The position numbers and the translations under genes were made by a program. A stretch of 64,000 nucleotides of DNA from Atherinomorus stipes (Eukaryota > Chordata > Actinopteri > Atheriniformes > Atherinidae). The notes beneath the pieces were generated by a model. It saw only the letters and a program-made list of their open reading frames with translations, was not told the origin of the DNA and made no database searches. Shown here piece by piece: positions 44,843 through 55,681 of this stretch; position 1 is the stretch's first letter; every line of letters starts with the position of its first letter. The stretch is taken from NCBI GenBank assembly GCA_023101725.1, contig JALJCO010001047.1, forward strand, positions 372,001-436,000, written 5' to 3'.

Positions 44843-45343
44843 CACACTCAAAAATAGAGGTACCAATTTGTACTTAAAAGAGTACAAAGCTTGTTGCTGG
44901 GGGGTTTCTTTCTGAAAGACATTTCTGTACCTTCTGTCCTGGTCAATTTGTACCTTATCAAGCTGTATGAGTTAATAAAGTACAATTAAACCAATTAAAA
45001 ATGATGAATAAAAGTCAGTAAAATAGAGATTATGACAACAATCAAACATGCTAATAATAAATTAATAGTTGTTACATAAATATTAGGCCAAACACATTTA
45101 CTGTTTAGAAGTACTGCTATTTATAGTTATTGTACAAGTTACACACATTTTTCAATGCTGCAGGTACCCTTAGGGTTGAAATGGTACAAATTTGTACTTT
45201 ATATTACTTTGGACCCTTTTTCATAGTATATAGGTACTTCTGGCCTCATAAAGACCAATATTGTACTTTTGAGAGAACATTTGTGAAAAATGTACCTACA
45301 GGTACAGAAATGTTCCTGTCCCGTACCTCTGTTTTTGAGTGTG
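44843..45343 (-). mobile_element. MITE, CACACTCAAAA family (g), copy 2
   Basis: TA-CACACTCAAAAATAGAGG at the left and CTCTGTTTTTGAGTGTG-TA at the right. The TA on both sides fits a Tc1/mariner-type target. 501 bp, inverted relative to 31621-32188, with an internal deletion. Confidence 0.8.
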
Positions 45344-45703
45344 TAGTTATCTGGGAAATACTTTTTTAATCAAATGGTGTTATTTTTGGCATTTTCCATA
45401 GATGCAGCTTATATGTATCTGCAACAGGCTGATATAAGTGCCTAAAGATCTCATTTAAAGTTAGTCATTTGAGAAGTTGTCTGTTATTTGTCAATGCAAC
45501 GTTCATCCCTTGAGTTTGAAGCTTCTTTGTGCTCGAATGATTCATAGGTCAAAGTTGAGTGATTCAGTTTTCATTTCTCTAAAAATGGCCAGGAATGGAT
45601 TGAAAACAAGTGAAGAAGAAGCCATGGTCTAACCTAAAAGACCTCCAGAAAATCCTCATCATCTCGGAAGCAAAATATAAAGAAGTTAGGGATCGTTTAG
45701 AGC

Positions 45704-45846
45704 AGTGGTTTTCAAACTTTTTAGCCACGACCCCTAAAATAACATACTTTGGTTATTGTGTGATACATCTAACAGGTCATCCACTCAAAGAAATGATTCA
45801 TTGGGTCAACTCAATTAAATTGAGGCCAGTTTTTCCATCCAATAAA
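45704..45846 (+). repeat. hAT-like left end, CAGTGGTTTTCAAACTT
   Basis: CAGTGGTTTTCAAACTTTTT followed by CACGACCCC is a frequent fish hAT terminus. It runs up to the Tc1-like element at 45849; no right end is seen beyond. Confidence 0.5.
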
Positions 45847-45848
45847 TA

Positions 45849-46735
45849 CACTGCCTGGCCAAAAAAAAGTCGCCACCTGGATTTAACTAAGCAAATAGGT
45901 ACAAGCCTCCTATTGGATATTTACATGATGGGCGATTATCTTTCAGCTGGCAACAAGTTATTTAACCCCAACTGGTGCAATGAGTTGCTTCTCATTTCCT
46001 AAACAACCATGTGGAAAGACACATCTGTGGTCGTGGAAAAGATGTTAGTCTGTCTGAGAAGGGTCAGATCATTGGCATGAAGAGGTGAAAACATCTAAGG
46101 AGATGCAGAAACTACTAAAACTGGGTTCAGAACAGTCCAACGCATTCTGAAAAACTGGAAGGATAGTGGACCATCGTCTTCCAGGAAGAAATGTGGCCGG
46201 AAAGGCAGATGAAGTGATGCAGCATCATGCCTAGTGCTACTGTATGAGCCTGTGGGGGCAGTGTGATGATCTGGGGTTGCTGCAGTTGCTCAGGTCCAGG
46301 TTCAGCAACAGTATGAGCTCAGATAATGAGGTCAGCTGATACCTGAATATACTGAATGAGCAGGTTATTCCATCCATGGATGTTTCTTTCCTGATGGCAC
46401 GGCCATATTCCAAGATGACCGTGCCAGAATTTATCGGGCTCAGATTGTGAAAGATGGTTCAGGGATCATCAGACATCATTTTCACACATGGATTGGCCCC
46501 CACAGAGTCCAGACCTGAACCCCATTGAGAATCTTTGGGATGTGCTGTGGTCAGACTCTACAATCATCATCAAGATCTTGGTGAAAAATTGATGCAACAG
46601 GATGCAAATAAATCTGGTGACATTGCAGAAGCTTCTGGAAACACAGCGAATGCTGCCGCAATCAAAGCTAAAGGCTCCAACCAAATGTTACATGTTTGAC
46701 CTCTTTTTTGTCGGCGACCTTTTTGTAAGGCAGTG
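45849..46735 (+). mobile_element. 887-bp Tc1-like deletion derivative, copy 1
   Basis: TA-CACTGCCTGGCCAAAAAAAA at the left; the right end CTTTTTGTAAGGCAGTG-TA is diverged. Plus-strand remnants run in order: an N-terminal helix-turn-helix region (about 46010-46210; the twin copy preserves FRTVQRILKNWKDSG), a deletion joint near 46210-46260, then SVMIWGCC and [15 protein letters not shown] (46506-46550). The middle of the transposase is missing and stops occur, so it is non-autonomous. It has the same length and deletion joint as 48903-49789. Confidence 0.85.
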
Positions 46736-46895
46736 TATTTGTAAGGTGAGCTCAAATTTTATCCTTTCATGCACCGTAATATAATTGAGTTAGTCCAACA
46801 CATTTTTATTCAATTGCTTTAAATGGAAATAATCACGTTTAATAAATGTAAATAATTTATATTACTTCAACACAAAATCATGTAGATCGGTGGAG

Positions 46896-47652
46896 TTAAA
46901 GGGGAAACTCAGTAACTTTTTTACCTCAATAAATGCTTTTCGGAATCCCCGTGGGGCTAAACAAAGTGTTTACCGAGCGATTCAATGTTTCCCCCCCTCC
47001 CGCCGGGGCCTCTGGCCTGCGAGCAGCTAAAAACAACTTTGCCTGCGCCGACCTGAGCAGAACTTGCGACAACAGAAACCGCTGTACGGTACTCAGGTCC
47101 CCTATCTACCGAGCTGCTTCCAGCGCTGATTTGAACCAGACTACCAGCGCTAATTGGAAGAAAACATTTCTTTATCTTCCACCACCTAAACACGGCTCCT
47201 GGCTCTCATAACCAACTCTTTGCTAGACCAGAGTGATTCACGTAGCTGCGCTGGCTGGGCGCCGGGTGAAGCATCACTGCTTCAGGCTCAATAATCACTT
47301 GTCACGTCCGCAAAAAGTAAATAAAAGTTCGTATTCTTACCTGCTACCCGCCAACACCAGAGAAAAATATAATCCACGGCATATTTACCTGCAAATCGCG
47401 GGTAAAACGTCCCGTTTCAGAAAATACAGGTCTTTGCTTTGAGCAGAGGGAGACGAGGTGCTGCTACCAACGTAGCAAAGTAGCATCAACAAGCTAGTAA
47501 AAGCTAAGAAATATATCCAGGAATCAAAATAGAGGAAAGACAGGTAGAGAAGCCGTCTGTGTGCTGTGGGGGTGTAAGGGGGGGTTGAACACGACAGTGA
47601 AAGGACGCCACTAGGGGGAGCCCCGAGCTGAAGTTACTGAGTTCTGCTTTAA
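46896..47652. mobile_element. 757-bp TTAA element, family d, copy 1
   Basis: TTAAAGGGGAAACTCAGTAA at the left and TTACTGAGTTCTGCTTTAA at the right, with TTAA at 46896-46899 and 47649-47652. The interior is GC-rich around CCGGGGCCTCTGGCC and has mirror open frames on both strands (46933-47211 plus; 47193-46957 minus) with no known domain. Confidence 0.8.
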
Positions 47653-48858
47653 ATTACAGTTTGGTTAAGAGTTCTTGTACAGTTTGAATCTTTTGCTTTG
47701 TGTTGTGTTGTTGTCACAGATAACCGTCTGAGAAATGAGAAATCAAAGGTGTAACGCAGCTACCCTCTGTTTGAGTAAGAAAACACACTGAGCTGCTCCC
47801 CACAGACAGACAGCCTCAAGTCTTTCATGTCAGATTCATGAATTAATTCCCAGAGACTCGGCGCTGATAAATGCTTGCTTAACAAAAATCACAACCTGTT
47901 GCTAATTTCCTGCACAAGCAGATCTCTCGAAGCAAGTTTTTTATTCTTCTGAGTTTAGTTAAGAAAATTAGCTGGAAGCTTCTCTCGCTGGATCATAGAC
48001 GAGAAGATGAAGGTTGTTTCAGATAATCTCTGAGGAAAAGCTTCAGCTGCAGGTGAGACGGTCTGACTGGTCCTGCTTCTCATGCTGTAAAATATGTCGG
48101 GACTTTTCGTGAAGATTTTCCTGCTTCCCTTCACTGAATCACATCCAAACAATTTGAAGTATATTTAATCAGAACCTTAAAGTTGTTCTTTTCTTTTAGT
48201 GGTGGTGTACCACAGTTTTTACCCTGGAGTGTTTTGTACTGGCAATAAAAGTCTTGTTTTAATAAGGGAGGGGAATTAAAATAACTGTTTTTCCTTTGAG
48301 GCTCAGAGTACAGAAAACACTGCAAGTCTGCAAAAATGTCTTTTTGTTTGTAAGATTCAGAGAAATTTTCCAAAAGTGGACACATGGTACCGAGGCTACA
48401 CTCTGAGTTACCTTCAAAAAGGATTCTGGAGAGGCTGACAGTCAGATTAATGGTAAATATCTGCTTTACAGTGGCCAAGTTTGACCTGAATCCCAACATT
48501 TACCAATAATGAAAACATCATTTACATCCAGGATTGAAATCTGCTCCTATAATGAAACTTAACTCAGCTTGGAGAGTACAAATACTAAAGTATTACATTT
48601 CACTGTTCTGTGCAATAACAAAAAAAGGTTATGATCAATTTCTTTTCCTTTGAGCTTGTATACCCATTAATCACCTCATTTGGTCCACTTTGCTGGTGCA
48701 ATGTGAAACAACATTTCTGAGGATTGTTTCCAACACCTTTTTGTGTCTGTGTCACCAAGAAATGAGGTAGTTCTAAATGCAAAAGGGGTCCAAGCTGAGC
48801 TTGTTTAGAGAAGTTTAAACACCTTTCTACATGGAAAGATTATTGAAGCAAGGTTTGA

Positions 48859-48864
<6 letters not shown>
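47653..48864. other. No recognised gene
   Basis: The 122-codon minus frame at 48499-48131 has no domain I recognise. Not repeated in the window. Confidence 0.4.

Positions 48865-48902
<38 letters not shown>
48865..48902. repeat. (TA)n microsatellite
   Basis: About 19 TA units ending at the left edge of the Tc1-like element, which inserts at TA. Confidence 0.9.
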
Positions 48903-48905
<3 letters not shown>

Positions 48906-49789
48906 TGCCTGGCCAAAAAAAGTCGCCATCAAAAGAAAGGTCATACACTCTAATACTTTGTTGGACCGCCTTTAGCTTTGATTGCGGCAGCATTCGCTGT
49001 GTTTCCAGAAGCTTCTGCAATGTCACCAGGTTTATTTGCATCCTGTTGCATCAATTTTTCACCAAGATCTTGATGATGATTGTAGAGTCTGACCACAGCA
49101 CATCCCAAAGATTCTCAATGGGGCTAGGTCTGGACTCTGTGGGGGCAATCCATGTGTGAAAATGATGTCTGATGTCCCTGAACCATCTTTCACAATCTGA
49201 GCCCGATAAATTCTGGCACGGTATCTTGGAATATGGCCGTGCCATCAGGAAAGAAACATCCATTGATGGAATAACCTGCTCATTCAGTATATTCAGGTAT
49301 CAGCTGACCTCATTATCTGAGCTCATACTGTTGCTGAACCTGGACCTGAGCAACTGCAGCAACCCCAGATCATCACACTGCCCCCACAGGCTCATACAGT
49401 AGCACTAGGCATGATGCTGCATCACTTCATCTGCCTTTCCGGCCACATTTCTTCCTGGAAGACGATGGTCCACTATCCTTCCAGTTTTTCAGAATGCGTT
49501 GGACTGTTCTGAACCCAGTTTTAGTAGTTTCTGCATCTCCTTTGATGGTTTCACCTCTTGATGCCAATGATCTGACCCTTCTCAGACAGACTAACATATT
49601 TTCCAAGACCATGGATGTGTCTTTCCACATGATTGTTTAGGAAATAAGAAGCAACTCATTGCACCAGTTGGGGTTAAATAACTTGTTGCAGCTGAAAGAT
49701 AATCGCCCATCATGTAATTATCCAATAGGAGGCTCGTACCTATTTGCTTAGTTACATCCAGGTGGTGACATTTTTTTGGCCAGGCAGTG
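48903..49789 (-). mobile_element. 887-bp Tc1-like deletion derivative, copy 2
   Basis: Ends TACTGCCTGGCCAAAAAAAG and TTTTTTTGGCCAGGCAGTG, with TA on both sides (48901-48902, 49790-49791). Minus strand: MLVCLRRVRSLASRGETIKG and FRTVQRILKNWKDSG encode the helix-turn-helix DNA-binding region (49630-49427). Then comes the same deletion joint as copy 1, and [11 protein letters not shown] near 49100. Exactly 887 bp, like copy 1. Confidence 0.88.
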
Positions 49790-49794
49790 TATAT

Positions 49795-50273
49795 ACCAAT
49801 ATTGGTCTTTATGAGGCCAGAAGTACCTATATACTATGAAAAAGGGTCCAAAGTAATAGAAAGTAAAAAATTTGTACTATTTCAACCTTAAGGGTACCTG
49901 CAGCATTGAAAAATGTGTGTAGCTTGTACAATAACTTTAAATAGCAGTACTTCTAAACAGTAGTATAATTAGTTATTATGATTTTTATAATAATCATAGT
50001 AATAATTATATGTGTTTTGCCTAATATTTATGTAATAATTATTCATTTATTATTAGCATCTTTGATTGTTGCCATAATCTCTATTTTATTGACTTTTATT
50101 CATCATTTTTAATTGGTTTAATTGTACTTTATTAACTCATACAGCTTGATAAGGTACAAAAATGGACCATGAAGGTACAGAAATGTCTTTCAGAAAGGAA
50201 CCCCCCCCCCCCCCCCAGCAACAAGCTTTGGACCCTTTCAAGTACAAATTGGTACCTCTATTTTTTGATTGTG
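49795..50273 (+). mobile_element. MITE, CACACTCAAAA family (g), copy 3, left end missing
   Basis: CAATATTGGTCTTTATGAGG onward parallels 31689-32188. The first ~70 bp of the family are absent where the Tc1-like copy abuts. The right end is TACCTCTATTTTTTGATTGTG-TA. A C-run lies at about 50201-50216. Confidence 0.8.
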
Positions 50274-50274
50274 T

Positions 50275-50312
<38 letters not shown>
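50274..50312 (+). repeat. (TAGA)n microsatellite
   Basis: About nine or ten TAGA units directly at the right terminus of the MITE. Confidence 0.9.
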
Positions 50313-50986
50313 TTGGTATTAGATTATTGTCCTTCGTACATGGAAATAATAATTCCAAATTAAGGTTTACATGGAAAACATGTTTCTCTAATTCTGCTTT
50401 AGATCTGGAGGTTGGGGAGGGTTCTGATTGGACGAGGGGCAGGCGTGACGCATTTACAACGCTTACCCAGAAGTAAACAGCCCCAGTTTCTGCTCCTTGT
50501 CGTAGCAACTATGACATGAAAAACCACGTAACAACACAGATTTTCACTTTATTTTGATTGTAGTTTTGTAGCAGAGGCTTGACACTAACACTGCTTCATT
50601 TCCACCAGCTGGCACGAGTCCAGCGCTTGTTTGGCGTGCGCTTCGACATCTGCCACATTACAACAGGATAATTTAAGGAGCATGCTCAGACCGACAGGGA
50701 TTAACTTAGAGCTGAATGAACTTTTATCTACTTTTATTCAGACTTTAATAGGAATTAAAACTTTCACGTAAACAAGGCCATTATGCTGTATTTGGTATAG
50801 AATAATATGATAATATCTAAATAAATACACTCATCTTACAGGGTCACCAGAACCAGACTGAACTGCTATAAAAACTCATTAACCGATTAAACTGTTAAAT
50901 GAGTAACATTAATGCTAGTACAACTATGCAGTAGTTTCATTTCTGCAGTAGTTATCTTACATATATGTGTACGTTTGTATGTATGA
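50313..50986. other. No recognised gene
   Basis: No open frame or repeat of note. Confidence 0.4.
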
Positions 50987-51192
50987 ATGTGTACTAGGGA
51001 TGCAAGATATAATCGGCCCCCATCGGTATCGGCCTATATCAGCCTTAAAACTGAATATCGGACATTGGCCACCCCACCGATATTTAACCGATAAGCCTGC
51101 TGTTTCTAAAGTCTACAAAAAAAAACCCAAAGTTCTTGTTTTTCTTCTTCTTAAAAAACTTCTTTTTTACAGACTTTAAAACTTCTAAAAAC

Positions 51193-51620
51193 TACGGGTG
51201 GGAAAAAATATTGATACACTGAAATTTCGTGATATTTTCATATGCTGATATCATATTGACATTTAAAAATGCAGTATCGATCTATTTTACTAACGAAATC
51301 TTGTGATATTTCATCGTTCTGTTACGAAATCTCGCGAGAATTCACAAAAAATTTCCGATATTCTAAAATGCTGATATCATGACGTTTAAAAACGCAGTTT
51401 CGATCTATTTTTACAAACAAAATCTCACGATATTTCATCATATTGTTACGAAATGTTGCGAGAATTCAGGAAATCTCGTGAGATTTTGAAACAGTACGAT
51501 TTAATCTCATGAGATTTTGTAAGTTAAAAAGATTGATCCCTTTTTTTCAAATATCGATTTGATATTGGCATATGAAAATTCTGCAGTATTTCAGTATATC
51601 AATATTTTTTCCCACCCCTA
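51193..51620. mobile_element. Nested MITE, TACGGGTGGGAAAAAATATT ends
   Basis: GGGTGGGAAAAAATATTGAT at the left and ATCAATATTTTTTCCCACCC at the right are long, near-perfect inverted repeats. The interior has repeated ATCTCGCGAGA/ATCTCGTGAGA motifs. No clear 8-bp flank. Confidence 0.75.
51330..51339. promoter_or_regulatory. TCTCGCGAGA palindrome in nested MITE
   Basis: Exact CGCG element. Decayed versions such as TCTCGTGAGA (near 51475) lie nearby, as expected from CpG loss. Confidence 0.45.
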
Positions 51621-51780
51621 CTTCATAAAGTGTTGGAAACGGATAACAAAACTGCTTTTTGCAATGACTGCTTATTTTTTCCGCTTTAATATCGGTATCA
51701 ATATCTGCCACGTGAGCTTTAAAATATCGCCATATCAGATATCGGCCAAAATTCCAATAACATACATCTCTAATGTGTAC

Positions 51781-53047
51781 ATTTATATGCATGTATACTT
51801 ATGACTGTGTGTGTGTATAGGTTGTGCATATTTGTTTTGTGCTTAGTACACAGTCGTCCTCAAAATTATTCATGCCCTCCAATTAAAGAAGGAAAAAATC
51901 AGTTCGTACTGATTAAGTTGAAATCGATGAATGTAATAATAAATTAAAATTCTATGGAAATCATGACATTGATTTAGATTTGTGATTCCAAAGAAATATT
52001 AAAAAGAAACAGACAAAAAATAAAGCAAGCAAACAAGTATGATGGGGCTCCGAAGCAATCAGGTGATTTCTGTAACGTCCAATCAGACGTTTGCACCTGC
52101 TGACAGGTATGTTGGTCCACTGTTGATGGGAGAGGTGCTCTAATGTGTCTGGGACAGTTACGTTTGTTTTATTATTATTATTATTATTATCATTTCCAAC
52201 CACAATTCAAAAGCAATATTTTATTTCACTAAATTATATTTTTGTAAATATTTATTTATTATTAGTTTCTCTAATTACTATTGTGAATTTAGCCTTTTCT
52301 TTGATTACTATGAATAATTTTGAGGACGGCTGTATGTCTGTGTACTAACTTATATTGTATATTGCTGCCTATTCCTTGTTTTTTCTAGCAGAAACTTTTC
52401 TTTTTTATCTGTAAAATGCAGCTGGGTGGATTCCAGGAAAAATGTACCCATGGGGACAATTAAAGTATATTTTACCTTTTATCTTTACATATGTGCATCA
52501 TTATGTCACTCTGCTTTGGGCTGCTATGACCTATGAAAGCTACAAAAAGAGCCTTTTATAATGTGTTATAACATTTTTAACATGCAAATTTGTTGCTACT
52601 TCAGGCAGGAAATGCAACAACATAAAGTATCCACAAAGTAAATGATACCATGATCCTGCTTTCTCATTTTTTAGACAAGCTTCTGCAAACTTACAAGTGG
52701 ACAGGCAACTTTGCACAGCTTTCACATGTATTTTAGGCTAAACTTGTATTCCTCTCCCCACTGGTAATTTAAAAGCCAGTGGAATGTGGAAAATGATTGT
52801 AGGAGTGGAGGGGAGGGAAAAGATATGCCTCGCTTGGTCACTTTGGTGTCTGAAATCCGTAGCTGAGATGGCGTTTGACTGATTTGTGTTGCGACCACAT
52901 GTGCCAGACCCGCCTGCTATTCTCAACCCGTAATTCCTCCTTGAATTCAGGCATGCGACTAATTTGCTATAGGGACGGGAATTTTTTTTCCTTTTCTTTT
53001 TTTTTTCTGCTCTAAGGAGCAGAAACTTTACCCCTTTTCTGTTGCAG
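51781..53047. other. No recognised gene; LINE-like 3' tail and ATT microsatellite
   Basis: A short (ATT)n lies at about 52171-52187. TACCCATGGGGACAATTAAA at about 52445 resembles the LINE/SINE tail ATTTCCCxxxGGGATxAATAAAG. Opposed frames at 52738-53079 are unrecognised. Confidence 0.4.
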
Positions 53048-53065
53048 GGCTCTGCACCAAGCGCT
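53048..53065 (+). other. Candidate 18-nt microexon (speculative)
   Basis: A pyrimidine-rich acceptor CCCCTTTTCTGTTGCAG is followed by 18 nt and then GTAAGTGA, a consensus donor. The length is a multiple of three and the surroundings are repeat-poor. Chance pairing is possible, since both signals are short. Confidence 0.15.
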
Positions 53066-53613
53066 GTAAGTGATGCCACCTGTCAAGCTGACAGCTTATT
53101 CTCCAAATGGCCAATATCAGCTGCAGTTGTGAGGACCAGGAAAATGTCTGCCACCTGCCAAGGATTTCAGACCTTTAACGTGCTTCAGCAGCCTGCAGAG
53201 TAATTCCAAAAGATTGCTGCTGTCCAAATGTGTCTGTCAGTGAGTTTGTGACATTTTAAGATGAAACTAGCTGCAGGGAAAGCAACGAGTCTAGAAAAAG
53301 TGCCTCAATTTTTATTGATTCAGCCCTTTCCTGGTTCTTTTTACTACATTGCAGATGTTGGGCCAATGCAAATCTCGCAAAAGAGCTCACTCGTTCTTTC
53401 TCGATGTCTACTTTTATTGCACATAAAGTTTTTCCTCCTACAGGTTTGAGCTATAAATTGTTCTTCGATTGGATTAAAAAGTGATTTTAAGGACTGTTGG
53501 ACTTTTGTTCGGGCCATTTGGAAGAAAAATCTCAAATTAAATTGGTTGTCCAAAAGAATTGTCATCATTAAGCTTCTGTTTTAGCTAATTTCCAGGCCAG
53601 TTTCACTTCCACA
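53066..53613. other. No recognised gene
   Basis: Opposed short frames (53261-53449 plus; 53568-53344 minus) without known domains. Confidence 0.35.
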
Positions 53614-54226
53614 CACACTAAAAACTCCTGGGTTAAAATAACCCAATTTGGGTTAAAAAGGGACCATACTTTAAAAAAGAGTATCTGGGTTGTAGTTGAT
53701 ATTAAAGACATTTTCACATTGATCTAAATTATTTTGGTTTGGTGATGAAATGTTGTTTCTTTTGGGGAAGGGGGGGGAGAAGAAGGAATTCAAATTAACC
53801 TTTAAAACCCAGCTCTCTAATCTTACATAAATGTATCCTCTAACTTAAAGTAAATTCATTAAGTTGTTTCAGCTTTAGCATGCATGAACAGCAAAGAACT
53901 CAACATATCTGGACCACAAAGGCTCATGGGAAAAGCAAATTCAATAGGAAATGACCCTTTTTATGATTGTTATCCGATAAATTTGAGTTATGTGTTTACT
54001 GCTTTTGTTATGTTCATGTTTAGAAGAAGTTGTTGAGAAATTCTGTTCAGTCTGGATGTTAAAGTTGCACCATGAGCGTGAAGGACAGTTCAAGGAGACA
54101 AAGTCACCACCATATCTTATAGTACATGATGTCAAAGATGGAACCAACATAACCAACTTATAATTTGTCTTGCTGTTCTATCACAGACTCTGGATTTACT
54201 CTGGTGCATACTAAACTAATTATGCA

Positions 54227-55087
54227 TTAAAGGGGAAGTTCAGGATTTTTGACATCGGGCCTCATTTTCAAGTGAGCCAGAATGCTACTTGTCACTGAAG
54301 ACGGTTTCAACATATTTCATTCCGTTATTCTAGTTCCAGTGGGTCGCCAATGCTAATGCTAGTGCAAGTCAATAGGAATCTGCTAGCCTGTCATTAAAAC
54401 CAACCTTATCCACTCCACAGAACATTCGAAGCAAATCATTTCTAACTTCAGATCTGTGTAAATGCCGTTGTTAACAGAATGATGCTACAAATAAAACTAA
54501 CCTGCGTTTTGTTGCATTTTGATTGTTGCTGCTGAGAAACTTTATAAAGTTTTACTTCCTGTATTTGGCAGCAGAGTGACGTCATCTGCTCCTACGTGCA
54601 TGAAGGAATCTGATTACACAAATATAAAGTCTATAATACGGCCACGTCTGAAAGGCATGAGGATATGACGGTATTTTAGAAGATGATTTACAACTTTTTT
54701 CATCAAACTAACTGTCACCATGTCTCTGTGAACCGAAATACACTGGCAAAGGTAGTAGGCTGGTAAGAAACTAGTTCCTCAATATGTAATGCAAAATTTG
54801 TCATGCAAGGCTAATTTTACTTGTTTAACACACGAGTTTTCTAGTTTAACACGGCATTTACACAGATAATCTTGCTGATTTACCTCAGATGTTCTGTGGA
54901 GTGGATAAGATTGGTTTTAAGGACAGGCTAGCAGATTCCTATTGACTTCCACTAGCATTAGCATCAGCAACCTCCTGGAACTAGAATAACGGGATGAAAT
55001 ATGTTGAAACTGTCTTCAGTGATAAGTAGTATTCTGGCTCACTTGTAAATGAGGCCCCATGTCAAAAATTCTGAACTTCCCCTTTAA
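54227..55087. mobile_element. Foldback TTAA element, family b, copy 3
   Basis: TTAAAGGGGAAGTTCAGGAT at the left and CTGAACTTCCCCTTTAA at the right; TTAA at 54227-54230 and 55084-55087. 861 bp, same layout as the other two copies. The centre frame is closed by stops. Confidence 0.9.
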
Positions 55088-55254
55088 AGGGATAGCACAC
55101 CCACAGAATGATGTGCTTTCATTTTCTACTTACCCTCATGCTGAGCAAGACTCTGGAGCACTTTTTAATATCTCAAATGCAGCCAGATATCTGGGAGGGA
55201 GGGGGGGGGGGGGGGGGGGGTTTCTCCAACTTTCATATAATGGAGTTCAGTGCT
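55084..55254 (+). mobile_element. Foldback TTAA element, family a, copy 3 (left end only)
   Basis: TTAAAGGGATAGCACACCCA, then GACTCTGGAGCACTTTTTAA as at position 1 of the window, then CTTTCATATAATGGAG. It is broken after ~170 bp. A G-run of ~22 lies at about 55200-55221. Its left TTAA is the same four bases as the right TTAA of family b copy 3. Confidence 0.75.
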
Positions 55255-55261
55255 GGCTTAT

Positions 55262-55602
55262 TCTAACCCAGTAGTTGGATTATTTTAACCCAGAAGTTGG
55301 GTTATATTGACTACAATGTTGGGTCATTTTACCCCAGAAGTTGGGTTATATTGATGACTATGTTGGGTTATTTTAACCCAGAAGTTGGATTATTTTAACC
55401 CAGAAGTTAGGTTATATTGACTACATTGTTGGGTTATTTTAACCCAGAAGTTGGGTTATATTGACGTCAATGTTGGGTCATTTTACCCCAGAAGTTGGAT
55501 TATTTTAACTCAGAAGTTGGGTTATGTTGACTAAACTGTTGGGTTATTTTAACCCAGAAGTTGGATTATTTTAACCCAGAAGTTGGGTTAATAACCCAAC
55601 AA
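55262..55602 (+). repeat. 22-bp minisatellite, AACCCAGAAGTTGGGTTATT type
   Basis: About 15 units alternating AACCCAGAAGTTGGGTTATT(TT) and ...ATTGACTACAATGTTGGGT variants. Related to the larger array at 61180-62665. Confidence 0.9.
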
Positions 55603-55681
55603 CCCAAATGCCTGCGTTAAAATAACCCAGAAATTCGTTGATCCCTTTTTAACCCAGTTTGACCCAGGAGTTTTTAGTGTG

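Larger units (their letters stand above)
50995..51772. mobile_element. hAT element with perfect 8-bp duplication, hosting another MITE
   Basis: The direct repeat ATGTGTAC (50987-50994, 51773-51780) flanks TAGGGATGCAAGATATAATC ... AACATACATCTCTA, inverted at the tips. ATCGGTATCGGCC/ATATCGGCC occur near both ends. A second palindromic MITE occupies 51193-51620. No transposase. Confidence 0.85.
53614..55681. mobile_element. CACACTAAAAACTCC element carrying a minisatellite and nested TTAA elements
   Basis: CACACTAAAAACTCCTGGGT at the left and ACCCAGGAGTTTTTAGTGTG at the right are inverted ends. CCTTTTTAACCCA-type blocks lie just inside both. The interior holds family b copy 3, family a copy 3 and a 22-bp minisatellite. 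No transposase. Confidence 0.75.
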
